From Spirochaeta sp. UBA5339 (GTDB taxonomy: Bacteria > Spirochaetota > Spirochaetia > DSM-2461): 64,000 nucleotides of DNA. The DNA lies in contig DHQL01000003.1 in NCBI GenBank assembly GCA_002408085.1, positions 48,476-112,475 on the forward strand. The letters run 5' to 3'. Below, in pieces: positions 1 through 9,542 of this stretch. Positions within the stretch are counted from its first letter, which is position 1. Each line of letters starts with the position of its first letter. A program made the translations under genes and the position numbers. The notes under the pieces are model-generated. The model saw nothing but the letters and a program-made list of their open reading frames with translations. It was not told where the DNA came from and searched no databases.

Positions 1-143
1 GTGGATTCATTGTTCAATCTCCTAAAATCTGATTTTGGGGGTCAGCCGGAGTATGCCGGTTGACTATTGGGACATATCATACTGAAAGGTCAGGATTTAG
101 GGAATGCGCTTGTTGAGTCTGCCGGGCTGAATTATTATAAAAA

Positions 144-1607
144 ATGATGGAATACTTTATTAAAGCCCATGGTCTGTCCCAGCTGGAGATTAAAATCAAC
201 TATCCCCTGATCCCGGAAAAGAAAATCAGCCGTTACCGGATGACGTCGTACTTCTTTATCCCCGAACAGTTGGGGGTCAATGACTCCTCCTTCTCCACAG
301 AAAGAATTCTGACAGACCTTACGGTTCATACACGCTTTACCACACCCCGGATAAGTATTGAGGACCTGGTGGACCCGGCCTGGGATACCAGCCCCGTAAT
401 CAGACTGAAAAAACTCTGGCAGAGGACTCAGAAAAACAGGGAGTGGAAGAAACTGGCGGAGTATGAGATCAAGACCCTGGTGAATATTGCCCTATCCCAG
501 ACGGGAAAGGGAATGGAGGATGTGCCTCTGCCCCGGTATGAGACTTTCTGTGATGCGGCAGACTCAATCGCGGCAGTTCTGATGGATCTTCTTCAGGAGC
601 TCAATCCCGGGCAGTCGAAATCGGCAGCTCAGGTCAAACAGTCTCTGATCTGGGGAATTGAGGCCCTGAGCGGTCTGTTCTGTGAGTTTTACCTTGACTG
701 TCTGAGGCAGTGGGCTGGAGATCAGGAGAAACAGGAGCTTTACTGCCGGTATGAGCACTCCCTGTCCGGACTTATGAAGATCAGAAAGAAATTCGGCTGG
801 GTTCTGCCGGAGAACCTGAACACAAGGAAGGCGGAGCTTCTGATCTACCGGAGTCATAAACTGAAGAAGTGGGCCCATGAGTCCCTCTATCTCTCCATCC
901 TCCCCTCCCGTGCGGCGCAGCGAGTGGGACAGTTCCTTCTGGGGCTGGCTGCGGCGGTGGCCATGGCCTTTGCCCTGACGGCAACCCTGTTGTCGGCAAA
1001 GTGGTTTCCCGAGGGAAGTATCTACTGGGCCATTGTGGCTGTCCTGGCCTACTCCCTGAAGGACAGGATCAAGGAGAATTTGCGTTTTCTCTTTCTGAGA
1101 ATCTCTCCTTTTCTGGTGGCAGACAGAACCCAGGGGCTCCGGGATCCCAGGGGGGGGCTCAAGTGCGGAAAAATACGGGAGTCTGTGGGCTTTATCGAGA
1201 AACTGGATGATTCAGTAAAGGAGTACCGCAGGGCCGGTAAGGACAGGCTCAGTCTGGGGCTGATGAAGGAGAACATTCTCAAGTGCAAGAGGGAGTTCAG
1301 GATCAAATCGGCTTCCCTCTTTGCGAATCACAGCCGTCTGGAGGGCATCACCGATATTATACGCCTGGATATAAGCAGCTGGCTTCAGAAGATGGATGGA
1401 ACCAAAGAGGTTCTCAACTACCGGAGCCGGGGAAAGATCAAGGATCTGAAGAGCAACCGTGTTTATCATATAAACTTTATTCTTCTGGTAGAGGACCGTG
1501 ACAGTCCGGAGTCGAGAGACATTTCCCGGTACAGGATTATTATGGGCCAGAAGGGAATTATCAGAATCGACGAAGTTCTTCTTCCGGAGCCTGAGGCTCT
1601 TTCCTGA
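144..1607 (+). CDS. Membrane protein of unknown function
   Basis: A 487-residue protein that I do not recognise. The first ~255 residues are mostly polar with no clear motif. Two hydrophobic segments follow at about residues 263-285 and 292-308, separated by a short loop, so the protein is probably anchored by a hairpin of two membrane helices. The remaining ~180 residues are charged and presumably face the same side as the N-terminus. No signal peptide is visible. Two adjacent ATG codons could start it (144 and 147), and no convincing Shine-Dalgarno precedes either. It stops a few bases before the convergent AraC-type gene. The 143 bases upstream hold nothing I can identify. The coding assignment rests on length and codon use; the function is unknown. 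Confidence 0.7.
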   Translation: MMEYFIKAHGLSQLEIKINYPLIPEKKISRYRMTSYFFIPEQLGVNDSSFSTERILTDLTVHTRFTTPRISIEDLVDPAWDTSPVIRLKKLWQRTQKNREWKKLAEYEIKTLVNIALSQTGKGMEDVPLPRYETFCDAADSIAAVLMDLLQELNPGQSKSAAQVKQSLIWGIEALSGLFCEFYLDCLRQWAGDQEKQELYCRYEHSLSGLMKIRKKFGWVLPENLNTRKAELLIYRSHKLKKWAHESLYLSILPSRAAQRVGQFLLGLAAAVAMAFALTATLLSAKWFPEGSIYWAIVAVLAYSLKDRIKENLRFLFLRISPFLVADRTQGLRDPRGGLKCGKIRESVGFIEKLDDSVKEYRRAGKDRLSLGLMKENILKCKREFRIKSASLFANHSRLEGITDIIRLDISSWLQKMDGTKEVLNYRSRGKIKDLKSNRVYHINFILLVEDRDSPESRDISRYRIIMGQKGIIRIDEVLLPEPEALS

Positions 1608-1613
1608 AGCGCT

Positions 1614-2414
1614 TTAGGACTCCGGGGGCTGAACATTCTGCCGGCCGGCAAGCTGGAGATACTGTTTCCGGTATACTGAAGGTGCGGTTCCCGTATACTG
1701 CTTGAAGACCCTGCTGAAGTGAAATTCGCTGTAGAAATTCAGGTCCTGGGCTATGGTGAGAAGGGGGCGGTCCGTACTGGTCAGCATGGCACCGGCTGCC
1801 TCGATCTTCAGTTTCATAAAATACTTCATTGGTGTGGTCTTCATCTTCTGCTGAAAAAGACGGATAAAATAGGACTTGCTCAAATCAAGGCGCTCTGCAA
1901 TATCCTCGAGATCAAGATCGTTGGTTATATTGTTCTGCATTATCCGAAGAGCCTTTTCTATATGGCTGTTCCTGCTGTCGGCAAAGTGAAAATCCTCTTC
2001 TCCCGACAGGACATAGAGGAATGAGATCAGCTGGTGTACCGCCGACTGCCTGAGGGCGCGGTTGCCGGAAAGTCCCTTCTCCCTGATCTCCTCAAAGAAG
2101 AAGCGGTAGTTGGTTCCCACGCCGTAGGTTCGGTTTGATTTGAGATCGATGGTCAGGAGACGGTGAAATTCCCTATCCCGATCTTCTGTTTTCAGAAGGA
2201 CAGCATAGTAGGAGATGGGGGTAGTGTCGTCCTGTACGATAATAGAGTGGCGTACCTCCGGATTTGTCAGGTAGAGGGTTCCCGGTTCCAGACTGAATCT
2301 GGTTTTGTCGTTGAGAAAGCTGCCGCTGCCCTGGATAAAATAGTGGAGTTCAAATTCGTTTTCCCCATGGGAATGAAGGCGGCTGTGCCACTGTATTTCT
2401 GTTTCCTCTTTCAT
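1614..2414 (-). CDS. AraC-family regulator, probably of the xylose operon
   Basis: A 266-residue regulator. The N-terminal ~110 residues form a cupin-like sensor (HSRLHSHGENEFELHYF near residue 10, typical of the AraC-type sugar-binding jelly roll). The C-terminal ~100 residues hold the two AraC helix-turn-helices (LDLEDIAERLDLSKSYFIRLF, then the conserved FHFSRVFKQYTGTAPSVYRK ending). It is divergent from xylB-xylA, and the 130-base gap between them carries two identical 10-base direct repeats, which fits a local transcriptional activator responding to xylose. The role in xylose control is inferred from position; the family assignment is firm. Confidence 0.85.
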   Translation of the reverse strand: MKEETEIQWHSRLHSHGENEFELHYFIQGSGSFLNDKTRFSLEPGTLYLTNPEVRHSIIVQDDTTPISYYAVLLKTEDRDREFHRLLTIDLKSNRTYGVGTNYRFFFEEIREKGLSGNRALRQSAVHQLISFLYVLSGEEDFHFADSRNSHIEKALRIMQNNITNDLDLEDIAERLDLSKSYFIRLFQQKMKTTPMKYFMKLKIEAAGAMLTSTDRPLLTIAQDLNFYSEFHFSRVFKQYTGTAPSVYRKQYLQLAGRQNVQPPES

Positions 2415-2463
2415 CTGGTAGACGAAAACAACATCAAGAATTTGCAGATTTTTCTCCTTTTAA

Positions 2464-2493
2464 TGTCAATTATATGTATGAACTGTCAATTAT
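2464..2493. promoter_or_regulatory. Candidate AraC-type operator: tandem direct repeats upstream of xylB
   Basis: The decamer TGTCAATTAT occurs twice on the plus strand, at 2464-2473 and 2484-2493, with starts exactly 20 bases (about two helical turns) apart. Direct repeats with about 21-base periodicity are the usual recognition pattern of dimeric AraC-family activators (AraC I1-I2). They lie between the divergent AraC-type gene and xylB. Binding by that regulator is an inference. Confidence 0.55.
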
Positions 2494-2581
2494 GTCCATT
2501 CCTTTCTGAATCACTCAGGTTGATACTGATGAAAATTGAAAATCCCGGATGAAACTTCCGGGAGGTGAAGTGGAGGACAGA

Positions 2582-4069
2582 TTGAAGACCGTAATAGGTA
2601 TAGACAATGGAACCCAGAGTACCAAAGTCGTCTTTTACAACTATGAGACCGGAAAAATTGCCGCCTCGGCATCGGCACCCCATGACCTGATATCCAGAGA
2701 GGACGGAAGCCGTGAGCAGAAAGCCTCCTGGTGGATCCAGGCCCTTCAGTCCTGTTTCGATCAGATCGATCCGGGAATCAAGCAGACCGCCCTGGCCGCC
2801 GGCGTTTCGGGGCAGCAGCACGGCTTTGTTCCTGTTGATGGAGAGGGTAATGTCCTTAACGATGTAAAACTCTGGTGTGATACATCCACTGCCGGCGAAT
2901 GCCGCGAGCTTACCGAGTCCTATGGAAGTGATGAGAAGCTCCTTGAGGATACGGGCAACCTGATCCTCCCCGGCTACACAGCCTCCAAGATCCTCTGGTT
3001 CAAGAAGGCACATCCCGCTGAGTATGCAAAAATGAAGCATGTCCTTCTGCCACATGACTATCTGAACTACTATCTCACCGGAGAAGCAGTGATGGAGTAC
3101 GGCGATGCCTCGGGTACCGCCCTTCTGGATGTCCGTTCAAGAACCTGGCACAGGGAGCTGGTCGAGTCCCTTGATCCCGGCCTGATGGACTGTCTTCCCC
3201 GCTTGATCGAGCCCTGGGAGGCTGCCGGAACGGTGCTTCCGGAAGTGGCCGAACAGTTCGGAATCCCCGCGGGTATTCCCGTCTCTTCCGGAGGAGGGGA
3301 CAATATGATGGGCGCCCTGGGAACCGGAACAACCCGTGACGGTGTTCTGACCATGAGTCTGGGAACCAGCGGAACCCTCTACGGCTATTCTGACAAACCC
3401 ATTGTGGACCCCGATGGAAACCTGGCGGCCTTCTGCTCCTCCTCGGGAGGATGGCTGCCCCTGCTCTGCACCATGAACTGTACAGTGGCCACCGAGCTGA
3501 TGAGAGATCTTTTCGAGTACGGTGTAAAGGAGTTCGACCAGCTGGGAGCCAGGGCCCCCGTGGGCGCCGAGGGGATTCTTACACTTCCCTTCTTTAACGG
3601 AGAGAGAACCCCCAACCTGCCTAACGGTAAGGGCTGCATCGTCGGAATGACCGCATCCAATGTCAAAAAAGAGAATATCTTCCGCTCGGCCCTTGAGTCG
3701 GCAATCCTCGGAATGAAGGTCGGTCTCGACTCCTTTGAAAACCTCGGTTTCAAGGCAAAGGAGATCCGTCTGATCGGAGGAGGAGCAAATTCGAAGATCT
3801 GGAGACAGATTACTGCGGATGTTATGAACCTTCCCGTGGTTATTCCCGAGTCTCCCGAGGCGGCGGCCCTGGGAGCAGCGGTTCAGGCCCTCTGGTGTCT
3901 GGAGAAAAGCGAGGGTAAGGATACTGATATCAATGTGCTTATCGATGAGCATATTGCCCTGGATTCAGAGGGGGGATGCGTACCTGTCCCCGAGAACGTC
4001 GAGAAGTACAAGGCCGTATACGCCGAGTACAGCAGATATGTGGAGGCGCTGTCTCCTCTGTTTTCATAG
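2582..4069 (+). CDS. xylB: Xylulokinase
   Basis: FGGY-family carbohydrate kinase that phosphorylates D-xylulose to xylulose 5-phosphate with ATP, the second step of isomerase-type xylose use. The N-terminal ATPase-fold motif VIGIDNGTQSTK and the C-terminal FGGY signature region (LIGGGANSKIWRQITADV, then a G-AA-LGAA stretch) are both present, and the length of 495 residues is normal. I chose the TTG at 2582 because GGAGG (2572-2576) lies five bases before it and it begins just before the conserved GIDNGT motif. An ATG at 2549 in the same frame would add 11 residues but has a weaker ribosome site. Xylose isomerase follows 110 bases downstream, which supports xylulose as substrate over other FGGY sugars. 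Confidence 0.92.
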   Translation: MKTVIGIDNGTQSTKVVFYNYETGKIAASASAPHDLISREDGSREQKASWWIQALQSCFDQIDPGIKQTALAAGVSGQQHGFVPVDGEGNVLNDVKLWCDTSTAGECRELTESYGSDEKLLEDTGNLILPGYTASKILWFKKAHPAEYAKMKHVLLPHDYLNYYLTGEAVMEYGDASGTALLDVRSRTWHRELVESLDPGLMDCLPRLIEPWEAAGTVLPEVAEQFGIPAGIPVSSGGGDNMMGALGTGTTRDGVLTMSLGTSGTLYGYSDKPIVDPDGNLAAFCSSSGGWLPLLCTMNCTVATELMRDLFEYGVKEFDQLGARAPVGAEGILTLPFFNGERTPNLPNGKGCIVGMTASNVKKENIFRSALESAILGMKVGLDSFENLGFKAKEIRLIGGGANSKIWRQITADVMNLPVVIPESPEAAALGAAVQALWCLEKSEGKDTDINVLIDEHIALDSEGGCVPVPENVEKYKAVYAEYSRYVEALSPLFS

Positions 4070-4144
4070 GCTGCCGCCGGATTCCGCCGGCAGCGGACTC
4101 CGGATGCAGATAGTTGTGTAATTTTAAAGCAGGGGGTGCCCCTG
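4070..4144 (+). other. Two stem-loops between xylB and xylA
   Basis: GCTGCCG (4070-4076) pairs with CGGCAGC (4088-4094), with a further CGG/CCG pairing inside. CAGGGG (4130-4135) pairs with CCCCTG (4139-4144) over a 3-base loop and is followed about 12 bases later by a run of six T. They may stabilise or attenuate the message so that isomerase and kinase are made in different amounts; this is inference. Confidence 0.4.
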
Positions 4145-4179
4145 TCTGATCGATTGATTTTTTATATAGGAGATTCATT

Positions 4180-5514
4180 ATGAGTCAGGTTTATGTAGGT
4201 AATAAAGAGTATTTTAAAGGTATCGGCAAGATCCCCTTCGAGGGAAAAGGTTCCGACAATCCCCTGGCCTTCAAGTTTTACGATGAGAACAAGAAGGTCC
4301 TGGGAAAGACAATGAAGGAGCACCTGCGCTTCGGTATCGCCTACTGGCACAGCTTCTGTGCTGCGGGAAACGACCCCTTCGGTAATGAGACCCTGGACCA
4401 CCCCTGGTCCGAAAAGAGCGGACTGGATATGGCCAAGGACAAGGCCGACGCCGCATTCGAGTTTATCTCGAAGCTCGGCGCTCCCTACTACTGTTTCCAC
4501 GATGTGGACGCTTCTCCCGAAGGAGCCTCCCTTTCCGAGTACGACAGCAACCTGAAGGCCGTAACAGCCATGCTCAAGGAGAGACAGGACGCTACCGGCA
4601 TCAAGCTGCTCTGGAACACAGCCAACATGTTCAGCAATCCCCGTTATATGAACGGTGCCTCCACCAACCCCGATTTCAACGTTCTTGCCTACGGCGCGGC
4701 CCAGGTTAAGGCCTGTCTGGAAGCCAACGTAGAGCTCGGCGGACAGGGTTACACCTTCTGGGGCGGTAGAGAGGGATATATGACTCTTCTCAACACAAAC
4801 ATGAAGAGAGAGAAGGACCACCTGGCCCAGTTCCTCATTGCTGCAAGAGACTACGGACGGAAGATCGGATTCAAGGGTAAGTTCTACATCGAGCCCAAAC
4901 CCATGGAGCCCTCAAAGCACCAGTACGACTATGATGCGGAGACAGTAATCAACTTTATCAAGGCCAACGGTCTGGAAGATGACTTCGCCACTAACATCGA
5001 AGCCAACCATGCCACCCTGGCGGGACACTCCTTTGCCCACGACCTTCAGCTCAGCGCTGAGTACGGACTGCTGGGATCAGTAGACGCCAACCGTGGTGAT
5101 ATGCAGAACGGCTGGGACACAGACCAGTTCCCCAACGATGTGGCAGAGTGTGTTGAAGCCATGAGAATCATTCTCGGAATGGGCGGATTCAAGACCGGTG
5201 GTCTGAACTTCGACGCCAAGATCAGAAGAAACTCCACAGACCTGGAAGACCTCTTTATTGCTCACATCGGCGGCATGGATACCTTCGCACTGGCCCTTGA
5301 GATTGCGGCGAAGATCCAGGAAGACGGTAAACTGGACAAGATGAAAGCAGACCGCTACAGCTCCTATGACTCAGGAAAGGGTAAGGAGTATGAAGAGGGT
5401 AAGCTGACTCTGGAAGACCTGTCCGCATATGCCCACGAGAACGGAGAGCCCGCTACAGTCAGCGGCAAGCAGGAACTCTACGAGAACATAGTGAATCAGT
5501 ACCTTTTCGCTTAA
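4180..5514 (+). CDS. xylA: Xylose isomerase
   Basis: Converts D-xylose to D-xylulose in the cytoplasm. The 444-residue length and the long N-terminal extension (YFKGIGKIPFEG) mark the class II type. Metal- and substrate-binding motifs are intact: YWHSFCAAGNDPFG, the catalytic FHDVD, the metal-site IEPKPMEPSKHQYDYD, EANHATLAGHSFAHDL and GSVDANRGDMQNGWDTDQFP. A good ribosome site (TAGGAGA) precedes the ATG. It is second in an operon with xylB and is followed by a strong terminator. No xylose transporter is in the window. Confidence 0.97.
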   Translation: MSQVYVGNKEYFKGIGKIPFEGKGSDNPLAFKFYDENKKVLGKTMKEHLRFGIAYWHSFCAAGNDPFGNETLDHPWSEKSGLDMAKDKADAAFEFISKLGAPYYCFHDVDASPEGASLSEYDSNLKAVTAMLKERQDATGIKLLWNTANMFSNPRYMNGASTNPDFNVLAYGAAQVKACLEANVELGGQGYTFWGGREGYMTLLNTNMKREKDHLAQFLIAARDYGRKIGFKGKFYIEPKPMEPSKHQYDYDAETVINFIKANGLEDDFATNIEANHATLAGHSFAHDLQLSAEYGLLGSVDANRGDMQNGWDTDQFPNDVAECVEAMRIILGMGGFKTGGLNFDAKIRRNSTDLEDLFIAHIGGMDTFALALEIAAKIQEDGKLDKMKADRYSSYDSGKGKEYEEGKLTLEDLSAYAHENGEPATVSGKQELYENIVNQYLFA

Positions 5515-5529
5515 TCTTTTTTCATATAT

Positions 5530-5612
5530 GGCTCCCCCGCTTCCCCAATTGAGGGAGCCGAAAACCTCCTTTTTTGCCGCCTTCCCGTTTCCTTTCGGGA
5601 GGGCGGTCTTTT
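5530..5612 (+). terminator. Tandem hairpin terminator after xylA
   Basis: First stem GGCTCCC (5530-5536) with GGGAGCC (5553-5559). Second stem CCGCCTTCCCG (5577-5587) with CGGGAGGGCGG (5596-5606), containing one wobble pair and followed by TCTTTT. The second is a typical Rho-independent terminator. Confidence 0.8.
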
Positions 5613-5685
5613 CGGGTTTGAAACACACTACATCTGCATAGTATAATTGAGCCAGCAAGACAGATATCATCAGGACGGTTTAAAA

Positions 5686-6492
5686 ATGAATGTAGGTTTT
5701 ATTGGTTCAGGAAATATGGCGAGCGCCATTATCGGCGGTCTTTTAAACAAGGGCAGTGTAAGCAGCTCTGATTTATATGTAACAGATGCCTCTTCCGAGG
5801 CTCTGGAGAGAATCTCTTCAAGGTTTAAGGGAATAAATACAAGCACAGACAATCTGGCATTTCTTGAAAAGCTGGACTATCTCTTTCTGGCGGTAAAGCC
5901 CCATATCTATGAGCCTGTTATCAGACAGATTCGAAAGGCTGTAAGCGACAGCACCGTAATTATCACCATTGCCGCGGGCAAGAGCCGGGCACAGGTACTC
6001 GGGCTTTTCGAAAGGGATCTGAAGCTGGTCAGGACCATGCCCAATACCCCGGCACTGGTTGGCGAGGGAATGACGGCCCTCTGTCCCACGGAGAATCTGA
6101 GTGAAGCGGAGGTCAAAGAGGTTATTGATCTGATGGGAGCCTGCGGCAGGGCTGAACTTCTGGAGGAGAGGCTCTTTGACGGCTATACCGCTCTCTGCGG
6201 CTCCAGTCCCGCCTATGTTTTTATGTTTATCGAGGCCCTGGCCGATGGAGCTGTCCGGGAGGGGCTTCCCCGGGACAAGGCTTACAGAATGGCTGCTCAG
6301 GCGGTTCTCGGTTCCGCGAAGATGGTTCTGGAAACAGGAACCCATCCGGGTGAGCTGAAGGATCAGGTCTGTTCCCCCGGAGGATCAACCATTGAGGCTG
6401 TCGGTGTTCTGGAGGAGAAGGGACTGCGTTCGGCCCTTATGGAAGCGGTCCGTGTCTGCGCCGATAAATCGGGAAAACTCTCCCGGAGCTGA
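5686..6492 (+). CDS. proC: Pyrroline-5-carboxylate reductase
   Basis: Last step of proline synthesis: NAD(P)H-dependent reduction of 1-pyrroline-5-carboxylate. The protein has 268 residues, the normal family length. The N-terminal Rossmann motif VGFIGSGNMASAI, the catalytic-domain segment CGSSPAYVFMFIEAL and the family signature CSPGGSTIEAV near the C-terminus are all present. The ATG at 5686 is chosen because it starts directly at the Rossmann fold; an in-frame codon at 5647 would add 13 residues with no homology feel. The next gene begins 9 bases after the stop, so proC may head a transcript that continues into the diguanylate cyclase. Confidence 0.95.
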   Translation: MNVGFIGSGNMASAIIGGLLNKGSVSSSDLYVTDASSEALERISSRFKGINTSTDNLAFLEKLDYLFLAVKPHIYEPVIRQIRKAVSDSTVIITIAAGKSRAQVLGLFERDLKLVRTMPNTPALVGEGMTALCPTENLSEAEVKEVIDLMGACGRAELLEERLFDGYTALCGSSPAYVFMFIEALADGAVREGLPRDKAYRMAAQAVLGSAKMVLETGTHPGELKDQVCSPGGSTIEAVGVLEEKGLRSALMEAVRVCADKSGKLSRS

Positions 6493-6501
6493 CACCCATA
6501 G

Positions 6502-9500
6502 ATGCATAAAATAATGAGCGGAATACAGAAAATCACTCTTACTTTTATTCTGTTGATTTTCTGTTCTCCTCTCTGGGGAAGTTCCTTTATCTTTGACCAT
6601 ATAAGTCAGAAGGACGGACTTGCCAACAACTCTGTTTCAGGGATTGTGCAGGACCGCCGGGGCTATCTCTGGTTTGCCACACAGAGCGGTCTCTGCCGTT
6701 ACGACGGCAAGGGCTTTGTGGTCTATGAGCATGAGCCCTTCGAGAAAAATACCCTTCCCCACGACCTTATTCAGACAATCTATCTGGACCCGGTAGATCC
6801 CTGGCTCTGGATCGGTACCTATGACGGAGTTTCCCGCTTCAATCTGGAAACAGAGGAGTTTCAGAACTACGGCCATGCCTCGGGACAAAACCGTCTCTCC
6901 AATGAGATCGTTACCGCCGTCTGCAGAGACTCTGACGGATCAGTCTGGCTGGGCACCCTGGATGGTCTGAACCGGCTGGATCTGAAAAGCGGTGATATCC
7001 TCACTTATTTTCACAATCCCGATGAAGAGGACTCCCTGCTGAACAATACAATCCGCTCCCTCCATATGGATTCCGATGGAAGGCTGTGGGTAGGCAGTTA
7101 TGGTGGTGTGGATCTCTTCGATCCTGAAACAGAGGGCTTCCGCCATTTCCGGGGCGAACCCGGGAATCCTGAGGCTCTTCGTTCCTCCGTTGTAATGGCC
7201 CTGGCCGATGCCGGCGGTTCCGGACTCTGGGTGGGCACCTGGGACGGTGGTGTTTCCCTGCTGGACAGGGATACGGGAGCCGTTACCGATCATCTGGATG
7301 TGGAGGGAAATGTCTATCTGGTCTATCCCGATCCCTCGGGAGACCTTTGGATCGGCACCTGGGGACAGGGTCTCTACCGCTGGTTCCGGGAGAGCGGTGA
7401 AACCGTCCACTTCGGGGCGGATCCTCTGGACGATTATAAACTGAATAACGGCATAGTCTACTCCTTCCTCAGGGACAGGGGAGGCGTCTACTGGATCGGA
7501 ACAAACGGTGAAGGTGTCAATAAGCTGAATCCTCTGAAAAAGGACTTCCGTTTTCTTCATAACCAGAGGGAGAATGATCTCTCACTTCCCAGGGACCGGA
7601 TACGGAGAATCATGATAGACAGTGAAAACCGTTTCTGGGTGGCCATGTACAGCAATGGTCTCTGGCGCTTTGACGGGGACTCGGTAAAGCACTGGATGCC
7701 CGATGATGACAATCCCTGGTCTCTCTCCCACCAGAATGCAGTCGAAGTGATCGAGGACTCCCGGGGCCGGGTATGGGTGGGAACTCTGGAGGGACTGGAT
7801 CGCTACAATCCCATAACCAATGATTTTGATCACTTCTCTCTCTCCTCCCTGGCTCCGGGAATGAAGGAGCCTATAGTCTATGCCATTCAGGAGGATATTG
7901 ACGGAAGCTTCTGGATCGGCACCTACAGACAGGGACTTATCCACTGGTCAGAAGAAGATGGTATTCTGGATGTGTTCAGCCACTCTCCCGAAGATCCAAG
8001 GCTGAGCAACAATCTTATTTTCAGGATTTTCAGGGACAGCAGAAACAACATCTGGGTAGGAACCAATCAGGGGCTCAACCTTTACAACAGGGAGACAGGC
8101 AGTTTCAAATTCTTCCTTCATGATCCCCGGGACAGGGAGAGTCTGAGCAATAATCTGATCAACGATATCTTTGAAGACAGCCGGGGAAGGATCTGGGTTG
8201 CCACCGGCGGGGGCCTCAGCAGACTCTCTGAAGCGGGGGGAAGTTTTGTTCACTACTTCAAGTCGGACGGTCTTTTTTCCAACCATATTCAGGCCCTCCA
8301 GGAGGATGCCCGCAGCAGACTGTGGATCGCCTGCACCTCGGGGATCAGCATTCTGAATATGGAGGATGATACAATTATCAGAATTGACGAGAGTGACGGC
8401 ATTGTGGCCCAGCAGATGTACAGCGCATCGGTGATGGACCCGGAAGGGCTGATCTACTTCGGAAGTTCCGAAGGCGTTCTCCGGTTCAACTCTGACATCC
8501 TCTATGACAATCCCCATCCTCCGGCCCTCTGGATGAACAGCATTGAGGTTATGGGGACACCCTATCCGTATTTATCCGAACTTCTGGAGGGGAGGAGTCT
8601 TGGTCTGAACTGGAGACAAAACCTTGTGAGTTTTGAATTTGCGGCTCTGGATTTTACCAGTCCCGATCAGAATCAGTACCGCTATATGCTCGAGGGCCTG
8701 GACAGGGATTGGATTCACAGCGGAACACGAAACTATGCAGTCTATCAGAACCTCTCTCCCGGGAACTACCTGTTCAAGGTAACCGCCTCGAACAACGACG
8801 GTGTCTGGAGCAGCGAGGAGCTTGTTATTCCTGTTCATATCAAGGCTCCGCCATGGAAGCAGCGCTGGTTTGTGGTGCTCTACTTTGTCGCGGGAATCCT
8901 TTCTATTATTCTCTTTTCCAATGTAAGGGCAAACCTTCTGTTAAAGAAGAAACTCAATGTCTCCGAGAGCAGCAGAAACAATCTTCAGGTCCTCAATGAC
9001 AGGCTGGAGCTCCTTGCCTGGAAGGACGGGCTGACAGGACTATCGAACCGGAGATATTTTGATCTTTCCCTCAATAATCTCTGGCACCTTGCGGTAAGAG
9101 AGCAGAAAATTATTACACTATTGATGATTGATGTGGATCATTTTAAGGCTTACAATGATCTTTACGGGCATCAGAAAGGGGATGATGTATTGAAGCAGAC
9201 CGCCTCTCTTGTAAAGGGGGTACTCCGCAGAGATACCGATTCGGTCTGTCGTTACGGCGGTGAGGAGATAGCGGTTATTCTTTTTGATACAGGTGTTGAT
9301 GAGGGTATTACCCTCTGTGAGTCTATCCTGCAGGCTGTCAGGGAAGAATCCATCCCCCATAAAGCTTCGCCTGTCGCTTCTTATCTGACTCTCTCCATAG
9401 GACTGGCAAGTCTGGTCCCCGGTTTTGAACAGCTGCCTGATATTCTGGTAAGGAAGGCCGATGATGCTCTCTACAGGGCAAAAAACAGCGGTCGGAACCG

Positions 9501-9531
9501 CTATGTTGTTAATAAAGACAATGATGATTGA
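6502..9531 (+). CDS. Two-component-propeller sensor diguanylate cyclase
   Basis: A 1009-residue membrane sensor that should make cyclic di-GMP. Order: signal peptide (residues 1-25), about a dozen Reg_prop beta-propeller repeats (variants of GRLWVGSYGG and LWIGTWGQGLYR) spanning roughly 30-670, a Y_Y_Y domain (~690-785; LEGLDRDWIHSGTRNYAVY), one membrane helix (~791-811), a short coiled linker and a GGDEF domain. The active site reads GGEEI (919-923) and an intact product-inhibition site RDTD lies at 910-913, five residues upstream, so catalytic activity with feedback control is expected. The propeller would be periplasmic and could bind a carbohydrate, as in Bacteroides hybrid two-component sensors; the ligand is unknown. 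It lies between proC and ptsP with very small gaps. Confidence 0.92.
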   Translation: MHKIMSGIQKITLTFILLIFCSPLWGSSFIFDHISQKDGLANNSVSGIVQDRRGYLWFATQSGLCRYDGKGFVVYEHEPFEKNTLPHDLIQTIYLDPVDPWLWIGTYDGVSRFNLETEEFQNYGHASGQNRLSNEIVTAVCRDSDGSVWLGTLDGLNRLDLKSGDILTYFHNPDEEDSLLNNTIRSLHMDSDGRLWVGSYGGVDLFDPETEGFRHFRGEPGNPEALRSSVVMALADAGGSGLWVGTWDGGVSLLDRDTGAVTDHLDVEGNVYLVYPDPSGDLWIGTWGQGLYRWFRESGETVHFGADPLDDYKLNNGIVYSFLRDRGGVYWIGTNGEGVNKLNPLKKDFRFLHNQRENDLSLPRDRIRRIMIDSENRFWVAMYSNGLWRFDGDSVKHWMPDDDNPWSLSHQNAVEVIEDSRGRVWVGTLEGLDRYNPITNDFDHFSLSSLAPGMKEPIVYAIQEDIDGSFWIGTYRQGLIHWSEEDGILDVFSHSPEDPRLSNNLIFRIFRDSRNNIWVGTNQGLNLYNRETGSFKFFLHDPRDRESLSNNLINDIFEDSRGRIWVATGGGLSRLSEAGGSFVHYFKSDGLFSNHIQALQEDARSRLWIACTSGISILNMEDDTIIRIDESDGIVAQQMYSASVMDPEGLIYFGSSEGVLRFNSDILYDNPHPPALWMNSIEVMGTPYPYLSELLEGRSLGLNWRQNLVSFEFAALDFTSPDQNQYRYMLEGLDRDWIHSGTRNYAVYQNLSPGNYLFKVTASNNDGVWSSEELVIPVHIKAPPWKQRWFVVLYFVAGILSIILFSNVRANLLLKKKLNVSESSRNNLQVLNDRLELLAWKDGLTGLSNRRYFDLSLNNLWHLAVREQKIITLLMIDVDHFKAYNDLYGHQKGDDVLKQTASLVKGVLRRDTDSVCRYGGEEIAVILFDTGVDEGITLCESILQAVREESIPHKASPVASYLTLSIGLASLVPGFEQLPDILVRKADDALYRAKNSGRNRYVVNKDNDD

Positions 9532-9542
9532 GGACCTGCAAA

